Shown: positions 17,795-27,000 of the stretch, one piece after another
How positions within the stretch are numbered: the first letter of the stretch is position 1
Layout: every line of letters begins with the position of its first letter
NCBI GenBank assembly: GCA_010672785.1
Contig: JAAHFX010000015.1
Location: 1 to 64,000, forward strand
DNA length: 64,000 nt
Source: Sphaerospermopsis sp. SIO1G1
GTDB taxonomy: Bacteria > Cyanobacteriota > Cyanobacteriia > Cyanobacteriales > Nostocaceae
Direction: 5' to 3'
Program-made: the position numbers and the translations under genes
The notes under the pieces: model-generated
The model's input: the letters and a program-made list of their open reading frames with translations, nothing else
Told to the model about the DNA's origin: nothing
Database searches by the model: none

Positions 17795-18754
17795 TTAAAC
17801 TTTTATCTTTTGTCTGAGGAAATATACTTTAAATGCGATTAGCAAATCTTTGAATAATAAAAACTCTGTTCCTGCTAATTTCTGGATAATACTACGACAA
17901 CAAGATAGTTGTTGATGAAAAGTTAATGGACTGTGAGTAATTGAATTTATATACTCCTTCAAAATTCGCCAGTGGGGAAATAACAGTTTGCCTTGATTAC
18001 TAGAATCAAACCAAACAGAATATTGATAGAAGTCTGGTAAATCATCTAAAGAATATTGCGGGTTGTTATTAGTAAATAACAAAAAATTAGGGAAAAACAT
18101 ACTCAGAGATTGTTGATCATGACAGCGGGCAAAAAATAGATATTCAGGAATTTCATAAAACTTACCCTGCATTGCTAATCGTAAGACAAAAATTCCATCT
18201 GCATTACCATAACCCCCCATAGGAGGGATTTTATCTAAAGCAGTTTTACGAATGACACCATACAATTGATAGCAGAAATGTTTAGTCAATAATTCATGAA
18301 ATCTAATTTCTGGTTTCTCTGCATGAGTTTGTAATTTAATCTCATAATTTTGCAGAAAATTATCATCTTCATCAATCAACAAAGTATGGGAATGACATAA
18401 TATATAATCTGGATTATCCTCCAGTATCTGAATACATTTACTTAAAAAATCAGGAGCGTGTAAATCATCATATGCTGCCCATTTAAAGTATTGACTACGT
18501 GACAATTTGAGGACACGATTAAAATTACAGGCACAACCAATATTACTAGGATTATGATAATAAATAATCCTATCATCTTGGGCAGCATAATTTCTACATA
18601 TTTCATCAGTATTATCTGTTGAATTATTATTACAGATAATTAAATGAAAATCACTAAAGGTCTGATTCAGGAGTGAATCTATAGATTGTTGGAGAAATTT
18701 TTCTCCATTGTATACAGGTAAACCAATAGTTAACTTAGGATGGGATGTAGACAT
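17795..18754 (-). CDS. GT2-family glycosyltransferase (soluble)
   Basis: GT-A fold glycosyltransferase of 319 residues without membrane helices. It begins with the standard nucleotide-binding pattern LTIGLPVYNGEKFLQQSI, continues with CNNNSTDNTDEICR, and has a YDD at the DxD position (KWAAYDDLHAPDFL). Such proteins use UDP- or GDP-sugars, often for envelope glycans or glycolipids. The 23-bp gap to the upstream hgdA gene indicates one transcript. Its specific sugar is unknown, but UDP-galactose supplied by the neighbouring epimerase is a reasonable guess. Confidence 0.82.
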   Translation of the reverse strand: MSTSHPKLTIGLPVYNGEKFLQQSIDSLLNQTFSDFHLIICNNNSTDNTDEICRNYAAQDDRIIYYHNPSNIGCACNFNRVLKLSRSQYFKWAAYDDLHAPDFLSKCIQILEDNPDYILCHSHTLLIDEDDNFLQNYEIKLQTHAEKPEIRFHELLTKHFCYQLYGVIRKTALDKIPPMGGYGNADGIFVLRLAMQGKFYEIPEYLFFARCHDQQSLSMFFPNFLLFTNNNPQYSLDDLPDFYQYSVWFDSSNQGKLLFPHWRILKEYINSITHSPLTFHQQLSCCRSIIQKLAGTEFLLFKDLLIAFKVYFLRQKIKV

Positions 18755-18776
18755 ATACTATTTCCAGATTTTTGGT

Positions 18777-19781
18777 TTATTTCATTAATTTCTTAATGTC
18801 TGTTTTTTGTAACCATTGATTAGTAATTTTCATCCCTGCTTCCAAGTTAACTTTTGGTTGATAGTTTAATAAATTAGCCGCCTTAGCAATAGAATAAGCA
18901 TGAGGACGACTCATAAAATCCACAGATTCTGGGAGAATGTCAGCTTTTTTGCGAAATAACTTTTGCCCCTGATTACGAACTTTCAAGAACAATTTCATTT
19001 CCTCTTTTGGAAGAGATATGGGAGCAGATAAACCTTCCATAACTGCTAAGTGAAGAAAATAGTCCTTCCATGAAGTCTTTTCTCCATCTGTAATATTGAA
19101 AATTTCACCGTAGGCTTGTTTTTCTATAGCTAAAAAGATGGCATCAACTAAATTATCCACATACAAATGATTCATCACTCCCTGGCCATCATTTGCATAG
19201 GCGAATAATTTTTGTCGCATCATCAAAACTGGCCGTACAATCCAAGGTATACTTCCTGGGCCGTAAACATCTCCTGCACGGATAATAATTACACCAAAAT
19301 CAGGTAAAGAATTAAGTTTTAATACTTCTGTTTCTGCTTCAATTTTGGTTTGACAATAGGGGTTATTATCCCCAGAAACTTGTCCATTTTCGGTGATATC
19401 TTCGGTATAGTTAAAACCATAAACCAAAACAGTAGAAAGATGGATAAATGTTTTCACTCCTGCTTGCTTGGCAGCTTGAGCAATGTTGATTGTACCGTTA
19501 ACATTTATTTCTCTAAATCGCTTTATATCGCCCCCTTCTTCGGCTAGTTGGGCGGTATGTAAAATTATATCTACTCCCTGACAAGCTCGTTGAGCAGTGT
19601 GATTATCTGTGATGCTACCAACAATAATTTCCACACCTAATTTTTGTAGGTTTGGATCTTTTGTCTGAGTAGTTTGTAAACCTTTAACTTTCATACCTTG
19701 TGCTATGGCTAATTCTGCTGCACGAGTGCCAATAAATTCATCAATGCCGGTAATCAGAATGGTTCTATTTTGTAAGTTCAT
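18777..19781 (-). CDS. hgdA: NAD-dependent sugar epimerase (HgdA-like, UDP-galactose 4-epimerase family)
   Basis: Extended short-chain dehydrogenase/epimerase of 334 residues. The Rossmann loop is ILITGIDEFIGTRA, a variant of the usual TGxxGFIG in which Glu replaces the last Gly before FIG. The catalytic pair is the YCQTK of NNPYCQTKIEAE with Ser in HLSTVLVYG upstream. HgdA (All5345) of Anabaena PCC 7120 has been described as a UDP-galactose 4-epimerase needed for normal heterocyst glycolipid composition, and this gene holds the same place directly after hgdBC. The 104-bp gap to hgdC contains tandem CAGTTAT-type heptamers. Confidence 0.82.
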   Translation of the reverse strand: MNLQNRTILITGIDEFIGTRAAELAIAQGMKVKGLQTTQTKDPNLQKLGVEIIVGSITDNHTAQRACQGVDIILHTAQLAEEGGDIKRFREINVNGTINIAQAAKQAGVKTFIHLSTVLVYGFNYTEDITENGQVSGDNNPYCQTKIEAETEVLKLNSLPDFGVIIIRAGDVYGPGSIPWIVRPVLMMRQKLFAYANDGQGVMNHLYVDNLVDAIFLAIEKQAYGEIFNITDGEKTSWKDYFLHLAVMEGLSAPISLPKEEMKLFLKVRNQGQKLFRKKADILPESVDFMSRPHAYSIAKAANLLNYQPKVNLEAGMKITNQWLQKTDIKKLMK

Positions 19782-19884
19782 GTCAGTTATTAGTTATTAG
19801 TGATCAGTTATCAGTTATCAGTTCAAGCAATTTTTTTATCCCTTGAAAAGGGCAGGCTTGAGAAGACAATTTTTCGGTAAAAAA

Positions 19885-21063
19885 TTAAAAAATGTCTGCT
19901 GGATCGGCTGAACGAAGTTTATTAATTGCTAATGCTCCTGAAGTAATACAAATTAACACAGTAGATGTCAGCACAATTAATGTATTATTGGTGGTCATCA
20001 TAATTGGTAATTTAGTGGCTTGCATAGCAAAATCATATAGGGCTATAGAGATGAGAAAACCTGGAATATAAGCTAATAAAGCTAGTATTAATGCCTGTTG
20101 AAAAACTACATTTAATAGATATCCATTGGCATAACCAATAGCTTTCAAAGTGGCATAAGCAATAAATTGAGTAGCAATGTTACTGTACAGAATTTGATAA
20201 ACAATTACCACCCCAACTACAGAAGCCATAGTTAACATTAAGTTGAGAATAAAACCAATAGGTGTTCTGGAAGCCCAATATTTTTTCTCAAAATTAATAA
20301 ATTGTTTGCGAGTGAAAATCTGTACATCATTAGGTATACTATCCCGTAAATTTTCTAAAACTTTATTAGCATCAAAACCTGATTTTAGTTTAATAATACC
20401 GATATCTATTCTTTCTGCGGGGCGACTATTTGGATTAATTCTCATAAATGTTGAATCACTAACAATGAGATTTCCATCTACACCAAAAGACGGCCCCAAA
20501 CTAAATAAACCACCTACCCGAACTCGATAACCGCGCATAGAATCGAAGGGAAAAATTTCTATTGCTTGAAACGTTTCTCCTTGGGAATAATTTTCTGATA
20601 TTGGACCAAATTCTGGACGAGAATCTCTGTCAAATAACACGACATTGGGAAGTTTCAGCCTATCTAAATTTTCCTGGACTTCGGGAATATTTATTACTGG
20701 TTTTCCGGGATCAAAACCAATTACATAAATTGAATATTTTTCACCAGAAACAGGGTTTTTTAACTTCGCAAATTGTAAATACATCGGGCTAACAGATTCT
20801 ACACCTTGATAGCCTAAAGTTTGATACAAACGATTACGAGAAAAACTTTGATTAGCGGTCAAAGATTTATATTGAGAACTAACAAGAAATAAATCACCTT
20901 TAAGATTTTGATGTACTGCTGTGGCACTAGAATAGAGTGCATCTTGGAAACCAAGTTGAATAAACATAAGCAGAACAATAAAGGCAATCCCTGCTACAGC
21001 AACAACAAATCGTAATTTTTGCTGGACTAACTGTAGCCATGCTAAAGGTATTTTAGTATTCAT
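19885..21063 (-). CDS. hgdC: DevC-family ABC exporter permease (HgdC-like)
   Basis: Inner-membrane permease of 392 residues of the DevC/MacB-FtsX type: one N-terminal helix (about 17-38), a large periplasmic domain (40-260), then three helices near 270-290, 315-340 and 355-375. It should work with the membrane-fusion protein encoded just upstream and an outer-membrane TolC to export heterocyst glycolipid, as reported for HgdBC in Anabaena PCC 7120. No ATPase gene is present in this operon, so the ATP-binding subunit must come from another locus. Confidence 0.86.
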   Translation of the reverse strand: MNTKIPLAWLQLVQQKLRFVVAVAGIAFIVLLMFIQLGFQDALYSSATAVHQNLKGDLFLVSSQYKSLTANQSFSRNRLYQTLGYQGVESVSPMYLQFAKLKNPVSGEKYSIYVIGFDPGKPVINIPEVQENLDRLKLPNVVLFDRDSRPEFGPISENYSQGETFQAIEIFPFDSMRGYRVRVGGLFSLGPSFGVDGNLIVSDSTFMRINPNSRPAERIDIGIIKLKSGFDANKVLENLRDSIPNDVQIFTRKQFINFEKKYWASRTPIGFILNLMLTMASVVGVVIVYQILYSNIATQFIAYATLKAIGYANGYLLNVVFQQALILALLAYIPGFLISIALYDFAMQATKLPIMMTTNNTLIVLTSTVLICITSGALAINKLRSADPADIF

Positions 21064-21119
21064 ATATTTAGGTATTAGTTATTAGTTATTAGTGGTTTTA
21101 CCTAATCACTAATCGCCAA

Positions 21120-22328
21120 TCACATTTGAATCGCAACATCTACTTGTAAGTTAGTGAGGCGAGATACTTTTTGACTATCCGCAGAATCATTAATGGCAAT
21201 TTTCACTTCAATAATGCGCCGATCTGTATCAGAATTAGGGCTGATACTAAAAATACTTTGTTTATCAACTTGCCAGCCAATTTCTGTAACTGTTCCCTGA
21301 AGTTGCCCTGGAAATACACCACTAGTAATGATAGCTTTTTGCCCAATGCTAACTTTTTGAATATCGGTTTGGTAAACTTCAGCAATAACATTCATAGTTG
21401 ATGTTTTACCAATTTCTGCAAAACCAGAAGTAGCTATTACTTCTCCATTTTTGGCGTGAATTTTTAAAACTCTCCCATCAATAGGGGATTTAATGTAGGT
21501 TAATTCATGATCTGCTTTTGCTTGTTGAATAGCAGTTTCTGCACTTTTGACTTCACTTTCTGCTAAAGCAATATCTACATTTCTGACTTCTTTAATACTA
21601 TTGAGTCTAGCTTTGGCTTCTTGAATTTGATCCAGGATAGTATTTTGGGTTCTAGCTAAAGTTGCTTTTGCTGCTGTTAATTGTTGTTGAGTAGTTTTTA
21701 ATTGCAATACTTTAGTATCAGTAATGGAAGCAGAAACAGCCCCATCTTTATATAATTTCTGATAGCGATCGCTCTCTTTTTGAGCATTATCTACTTCGGC
21801 TTGAATGCGGTTAATTGTTGCAGTCTGCGCTGCTATTTCACCTTTTAATTGTGAATTTAATCTGGTAATTGTTGCTTGTTGGGCCCTAATTTCTCCAGGT
21901 TTAGCCCCAGCTTTTATCTGTGCAAGTTTAGCTTTCGCTACTAATAATTGATCAAAAGCTTGCTTGATAGCAGCTTGAGAACGACTATAGTTTTCTAAAT
22001 AGGCTAATGTTTGCCCAACTTTTACTTGCTCTCCTTCCTCTATTAATAGTTTTTCCACTCGCACACCATTAATAGAATTAGGAGCAGATAAATAAGTAAT
22101 TTTACCTTCTGGTTGTAACCTTCCTAATGCAGTGACAGCAAGTTTTACAGAATTAGGTTCAGGAGAGGCAACTTTTGAAGAAGAAGCAAAACTAGGAGAT
22201 TTTTGTTTTAACTGAGAAAAACTGTAAAAAGATGCTAAACCTGCGGTAATAACGACGGAAGCTGCTAAGATAATTTTCCACTTTTTAGCAGAGTTTTTCA
22301 ATATTTGGCTTTCTTTATCTACTGCCAT
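21120..22328 (-). CDS. hgdB: DevB-family membrane fusion protein (HgdB-like)
   Basis: Periplasmic adaptor of 402 residues, anchored by an N-terminal helix (about 15-37, IILAASVVITAGLASFYSF). It has the biotinyl-lipoyl-like half motif (LLIEEGEQVKVGQTLAYLEN), a long α-helical hairpin rich in Ala/Gln (about 115-275) for TolC contact, the second lipoyl half (SPIDGRVLKIHAKNGEVI), and a β-barrel domain. It is the first gene of the minus-strand operon and faces hglE across 1.73 kb. Partner: the HgdC permease 57 bp downstream. Confidence 0.87.
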   Translation of the reverse strand: MAVDKESQILKNSAKKWKIILAASVVITAGLASFYSFSQLKQKSPSFASSSKVASPEPNSVKLAVTALGRLQPEGKITYLSAPNSINGVRVEKLLIEEGEQVKVGQTLAYLENYSRSQAAIKQAFDQLLVAKAKLAQIKAGAKPGEIRAQQATITRLNSQLKGEIAAQTATINRIQAEVDNAQKESDRYQKLYKDGAVSASITDTKVLQLKTTQQQLTAAKATLARTQNTILDQIQEAKARLNSIKEVRNVDIALAESEVKSAETAIQQAKADHELTYIKSPIDGRVLKIHAKNGEVIATSGFAEIGKTSTMNVIAEVYQTDIQKVSIGQKAIITSGVFPGQLQGTVTEIGWQVDKQSIFSISPNSDTDRRIIEVKIAINDSADSQKVSRLTNLQVDVAIQM

Positions 22329-24059
22329 ATTCTTATTCCCATGATTTTGTGAATTAGGGATGATCGTAATAGAAATGTTACTAACTTATCTGTAGATTAC
22401 CGAATTTATGGATCTTCTTTTATTGAAGTGGGATAAATTTGGATAAACTTAACCAGTTGTATATGTAATACTGATGTAAAAATGAATTCAAATACAGTCC
22501 TGGCAAGGTAAGAAAGAAATCTCAAACCCAGAATTTTTGTTAAAATACGTAAGTCCTAAAATGGATAGTTAGGGGGTTTTGGAGTATCTATTGATCATAG
22601 ATAGATAAATATCATCAATAGTAGTGTATGTTTTACTTTTTTAGTTTTAACCTAAATCAAGATCATGTGAAGTAACGTCAAATACAGTCAAGTTAATTAA
22701 AAATATTGGTTTCTAGACATTCATAATTCACTAATGTAAAAGCAAGAAAAAATTGGATTTTTCATGTAGTCGTGACAAAAAAATAGAATATTCTCAACTA
22801 GATAATCGGTGAAAAGTGTTCTAACTTTTATTATTAACACTCTACTCAAAATGATCAACAAGATATTTTTCCTAGCTACGACTTACTTAATGACTCATAA
22901 ATTATTGATTCAATTTGTATTTTACTTGTCAAATATAGGCATATCTAGCAGTAATATCTATGTTTGATTACAAAATAGCTATTTACAAAGCAAGAAATGG
23001 AAGTAATTATGTTGATATCATTACATCTAATAAATTAATATTTGCTTTATAAATAACTACTTTCACTAATCATCTGAGTTATCTTATAAATTCATCAAAA
23101 AGAAATATTGAATTATGATGTTTCCCTGAAATCAATCAGGTTTATGTTCACAAAAAATATCTGTGTATTTAATATTTTGTTGTTTATTAGACAATTACTT
23201 GAGCAAGCCCAATCATACAATATAAAAAGTTAATGATACACCTACTTAATCTCCATTGACTCATAGTCATTTTAGTCAAATATAATACGAAGCTATCAGG
23301 AGAAAATAAAAAGTTGAGTTCAGTGACCAAAAATCTTTTGCTAAACTTACTTGCAGTGAACTATTCAATGTATGAAAACCATGCTAGCTTTTTATTAATT
23401 CAACATTTAAAAGTAAAAAGGTAATTATTCCACTTATTGACAGTAGAAATGCAAAAATACTTGAAACTCATAATTGTGCAGATAACAATTAACCAGTAAA
23501 AGTATTTTTACATCAGAGATAAATTGAATTGTAGGAGATATTATTTTTGTAATATTTTTGTCAAATTTTCCGACTTTAATGTCATAAAATATATTATCCT
23601 AGACAGTAAAACTGGCTATGGTATATATCAAAAATAGAACGTTTGTTTTCAGTCATGCGGTTAGAATTTATTTGTAAAAGATGTATCCGCATTTTCCATA
23701 CAGTTACCAACAAACAACAATATGGAAGACTATATTGTATAGTAGATTCACAAGTTTACAGAGTTGATGATTTGACAGATTTTCATCAATACACCAACAA
23801 TGATAGGTAAGAATTCAAAAATTTTGGTATCAGCTTTCAATTTCCAAATGCTGACAACTGAATACTTACAATAGTAATTATTTAGATAAGAAATCAAGGC
23901 AGTATTTACTGTGTGGTGTTGATGGATAAAAGCCCTGACGTATGAATTAGTTAAATCAATCAATACTGCTAAAAATAAAGAGGCTACTTTTGAATATGTA
24001 AACCACATACATAACTGTAGCTAACTAATTTACAATCCTCAAAATTACTCTATGCCATT
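22329..24059. other. long divergent control region between hgdB and hglE
   Basis: This 1.73-kb stretch has no convincing gene. It contains one end of the AGGACTTACGCA repeat family (TACGTAAGTCCT at 22546-22557), a perfect GTA-N8-TAC site at 22672-22685, and otherwise AT-rich DNA. An 86-codon minus-strand open frame at 23748-24008 has no recognisable features and is not called. The promoters of hgdB and hglE must lie here, which leaves room for a long untranslated leader on the hglE side. Confidence 0.6.
22672..22685. promoter_or_regulatory. candidate NtcA-binding site GTA-N8-TAC
   Basis: The sequence GTAACGTCAAATAC fits the consensus of the global nitrogen regulator NtcA. It lies 344 bp from the hgdB start and about 1.4 kb from the hglE start. 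On the hgdB side a TAGGTT (TAN3T) lies only 17 nt beyond it, shorter than the usual 22-23 nt of NtcA-activated promoters. Six fixed bases in this much AT-rich DNA can occur by chance, so it is only a candidate. Confidence 0.35.
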
Positions 24060-27000
24060 ATGTCTGCTGATTTAATTAATACTGCCTTGGCAGAATTAGA
24101 GAGCCTTATTAACAGTTGTGAAAATGATGTAATTAAATCTATAGAGGAGAAAAAAATGCCATCAAACCAACAGGTTTCTACTCAAAAAATTAACAGGCAA
24201 CTGCAAGAAAACCCCATTGCCATTGTGGGTATGGCTTCCGTATTACCAGAAGCGAAAAACCTCAGACAATACTGGGAAAATATTGTTAATAAAAAAGATT
24301 GTATCACTGATGTTCCAGAAAGCCATTGGAGCGTTGCAGATTATTATGATCCTAATCCCAGAACTCCAGAGGATAAAACCTATTGTAAACGAGGTGGATT
24401 CATTCCAGAAATTGATTTTAACCCAATGGAATTTGGTATTCCTCCCAGCATTTTAGAAGTGACTGATGTATCGCAACTATTAAGTTTGGTGGTTGCTAAA
24501 CAAGCAATGGAAGATGCTGGTTATGGTGAATCTCGTGATTTTAATCGGGAAAATGTGGGGGTAATTTTAGGTGTGGCAATGGCAAAACAATTAGGAATGC
24601 CATTATCAGCCAGATTAGAATATCCAGTGTGGGAAAAAGTTCTCAAAAGTAGCGGTTTATCTGAGGAAGATACCAAGAAAATCGTTGCCAAAATTAAAAG
24701 TGCCTATGTGCAATGGAATGAAAACGCATTCCCTGGAATGTTAGCAAATGTTGTCGCTGGCAGAATTGCTAACCGCTTCAATTTTGGTGGCATGAATTGT
24801 GTAGTTGATGCTGCTTGTGCTAGTTCCTTTGGGGCTTTAAAAATGGCCATTAGTGAATTAGTAGAACATCGCAGTGATATGATGCTCACCGGTGGTGTAG
24901 ATACCGATAACACCATCATGGCCTACATTTCCTTTAGTAAAACTCCGGCAGTTTCTCCTAGTGAAAATGTCAAACCTTTTGATGCTAAATCTGATGGGAT
25001 GATGTTAGGTGAAGGCATCGCTATGGTGGTGATTAAACGCCTCGAAGATGCCGTTAAAGATGGTGATAAAATCTATGCCGTAGTTAAAGGAATTGGGACT
25101 TCCAGTGATGGGCGCTACAAGAGTATTTATGCACCTAGAAAAGAAGGACAAGTAAAAGCCTTAGAACGTGCTTATAATGATGCTGGTTTTTCTCCTGCGA
25201 CTGTGGGTTTAATGGAAGCACATGGTACGGGAACAATGGCTGGAGATCCGACAGAGTTTGGATCTTTGCGGGATTTTGTGAATAAATATGATGACAAAAA
25301 ACAACATATTGCCATAGGTAGTGTAAAGTCCCAAATTGGTCATACTAAAGCTGCTGCTGGTGCTGCTAGTTTAGTGAAAACTGCCCTAGCTTTACATCAT
25401 AAAATCCTCCCTCCCACCATCAATATTACCGAACCAAATCCCAAATTAGATATTGAAAATTCCTCATTTTATTTAAACACTGAAACTAGACCTTGGATAC
25501 GTCCAGAAGGTGAAGCTCCAAGAAGGGCAGGTGTAAGTTCCTTTGGGTTTGGTGGTACTAACTATCATGTTGTTTTGGAAGAATATGAAGCAGAACAACA
25601 TCAACCTTATCGTTTACATAATGCAGCCAGCGAAGTGTTATTTTTTGCAGAAAATCCAACAGATTTGATTGCTAAATTAGAAGCAAATTATCATAATTTA
25701 GAATCAAATGAAGGGGAAAGATATTATTCCCAATTAATCTTAGAAGCTCAATCTTTAACTATTCCCCAAACAGCAGCTAGAATTGGCTTTGTGGCGGAGA
25801 ATAAACAAGAAGCTTGTAAGTTATTAAAAATTAGTCTTGACTTACTCAAAAATAAACCATCTTCTCAATCTTGGGAACATCCACAGGGGATTTATTACCG
25901 ACAAAAAGGGATAGAATTAGAAGGTAAAGTTGTATCTTTATTTTCTGGGCAAGGTTCTCAATACCTAGAAATGGGTAGAGAAGCGGTAATGAATTTCCCC
26001 GCTTTAAGAAGGTTGTATAGTTTGATGGATGGGTTGTTAATTAAAGATAATTTGCAGCCTATTTCGGAAGTTGTTTTCCCTCATCCAACCTTTAATGAAG
26101 TAGAGAAAAAAGAACAAATTGCAACTTTGCAAAGAACAGAATATGCTCAACCTGCTATCGGTGTGTTCAGTGCAGGTTTGTATTCTATCTTCCAACAAGC
26201 AGGGTTTAAATCAGATTTTGCCGCCGGACATAGTTTTGGTGAATTGACTGCCTTGTGGGCCGCGGGAGTGCTGAGTGAAGAAGATTATTTGTACTTGGTG
26301 AAATCCAGAGGGCAAGCAATGGCTGCACCCAAAGATCCTCACCATGATGCAGGTAGTATGTTAGCGGTGAAGGAAGATATCAGCAAAGTAGAAGCTGTTG
26401 TTAAGAACTTCCCAAAAATTGCGATCGCAAATTTCAATTCTCCAACTCAAGTTGTCTTAGCTGGGCCAACTGAAGATATCAAAAAAATTCAGGGTAAATT
26501 TGAACAGTTAGGATACAGTGCAATTCCATTACCTGTTTCTGCGGCTTTCCACACTCCTTTAATTGCCTTTGCTCAAAAATCTTTTGCCATTGCTACTAAA
26601 TCTGTAGCCTTCCAAAATCCCCAATTACCCATTTTCAGTAACGTCACTGGTAAACACTATCCCCACGAACCATCAGCAATTCAAAGAATCTTAGAAAGTC
26701 ATCTTTCTAGTTCCGTCCACTTCAAACAAGAGATTGAAAACATCTATGCTGCTGGTGGTTATTGCTTCGTAGAATTTGGCCCAAAACGAATTCTAAGCAA
26801 CCTGGTTAAAGATATTTTAGGTGAGCGTCCCCATATTACTATCTCCCTAAATCCTAGTGCGAAGAAAAATAGCGATCGCTCTCTGAGGGAAGCAGCAATT
26901 CAAATGCGAGTCATGGGGATGGAATTGCAAAATATTGATTCATATCAACTCCCAGAACCAATTCTAGCTAAACCTACCAAAAAAGCTCTCAATATTAAAC

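Noticed and set aside
22365..22381. Possible NtcA site GTAATAGAAATGTTAC near hgdB
   Set aside because: The spacing between GTA and TAC is 10 bases, not the required 8.
23748..24008. 86-codon minus-strand open frame just upstream of hglE
   Set aside because: No recognisable motif, AT-rich composition, and a place where hglE control signals are expected; chance is the simplest reading.
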